Assembly: GCA_024277955.1 (NCBI GenBank)
Contig: JAJRUE010000286.1
Coordinates: 1-5,704, forward strand
Reading direction: 5' to 3'
DNA from: Alphaproteobacteria bacterium
GTDB lineage: Bacteria; Pseudomonadota; Alphaproteobacteria; Rhodobacterales; Rhodobacteraceae
DNA length: 5,704 nt
Positions 5,514 through 5,704 of this stretch are shown here, piece after piece; positions within the stretch are counted from its first letter, which is position 1; each line of letters starts with the position of its first letter. The notes below the pieces were generated by a model. It saw only the letters and a program-made list of their open reading frames with translations, searched no databases and had not been told where the DNA came from. A program made the translations under genes and the position numbers.

Positions 5514-5704
5514 ATGGCGCTGCTACCGTTCCGCAAGAAACCCGCCGCCGGCGCCGTGCCCGGCCCGCGCGATGTCGAAGCCTTCCTGGCCGGCTACTCG
5601 ATCGAGGTGATGCCGCGCACCGCCGCCAAGGTGGAAGATTTCCGCGCGCTTCTGCCCGAAGGCACGCGCGTCTACATCGCCCATATCGACGGCACCCCGA
5701 TCGA
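5514..5704 (+). CDS. Methylenetetrahydrofolate reductase-like protein, 5' end (partial)
   Basis: An open frame without a stop runs off the window end, giving the first 63 residues. After a basic, variable N-terminus (MALLPFRKKP) comes FLAGYSIEVMPRTAAKVEDF (24-43), then LLPEGTRVYIAHIDGTPI (46-63). The segment YSIEVMPRTAAK corresponds to the 'SFEFFPPRT' strand that opens the MetF TIM barrel, with E31 at the place of the E. coli catalytic glutamate 28. VYIAHI fits the second barrel strand. The family reduces 5,10-methylenetetrahydrofolate to the 5-methyl form with a flavin, or runs in reverse in methyl-group catabolism. The divergent VMPRT in place of FFPPR suggests a paralogue of the type found in Rhodobacterales demethylation clusters, not the biosynthetic MetF. 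It starts 26 bases after the PF13769-type gene and is likely in its operon. The rest is outside the window. Confidence 0.75.
   Translation, partial: MALLPFRKKPAAGAVPGPRDVEAFLAGYSIEVMPRTAAKVEDFRALLPEGTRVYIAHIDGTPI

Overview
The window looks like chromosomal DNA from an alphaproteobacterium, most likely a Rhodobacterales (Roseobacter/Paracoccus-type) member. The reasons are visibly high GC with G/C-rich third codon positions, alphaproteobacterial forms of RlmE and a short Ppx/GppA phosphatase lying side by side, and a small 'virulence factor' (PF13769-type) protein next to a MetF-like gene. Assignments rest on motifs and recall of protein families; no search was run.

Left part (1-2503, + strand): three exported proteins in a row. 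The first is a periplasmic substrate-binding protein of the molybdate-binding (ModA-like) kind with an unusual CxxC...HH segment. The second is a secreted DsrE-family protein with one conserved cysteine. The third is a secreted SoxW-like thioredoxin with a CIYC active site. Together they suggest periplasmic sulfur, thiol or oxyanion handling. The gap of about 350 bases before the thioredoxin gene holds two overlapping, mutually exclusive hairpins, a possible promoter and a four-copy 11-bp tandem repeat. No membrane permease or ATPase is in view.

Middle part (2504-4851): a convergent gap of about 360 bases contains a perfect 9-bp inverted repeat. It is followed on the minus strand by rlmE (23S rRNA 2'-O-methyltransferase) and, upstream of it, a Ppx/GppA exopolyphosphatase-family gene. 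These two are in the same direction and probably co-transcribed.

Right part (4852-5704): a divergent gap of about 320 bases carries a five-unit 12-bp tandem repeat, a weak minus-strand promoter candidate for the phosphatase and a perfect TTGACA -35-like box on the plus strand. Then come the PF13769-type small protein and the 5' end of a methylenetetrahydrofolate-reductase-like gene cut by the window edge. These two are probably translated from one transcript and point to one-carbon/tetrahydrofolate metabolism, not virulence.

No RNA genes, insertion sequences, CRISPR arrays or integrase-type genes were seen. The most interesting points are the periplasmic redox/sulfur trio with its cysteine-bearing binding protein, and the two short-period tandem repeats placed in gene leaders.
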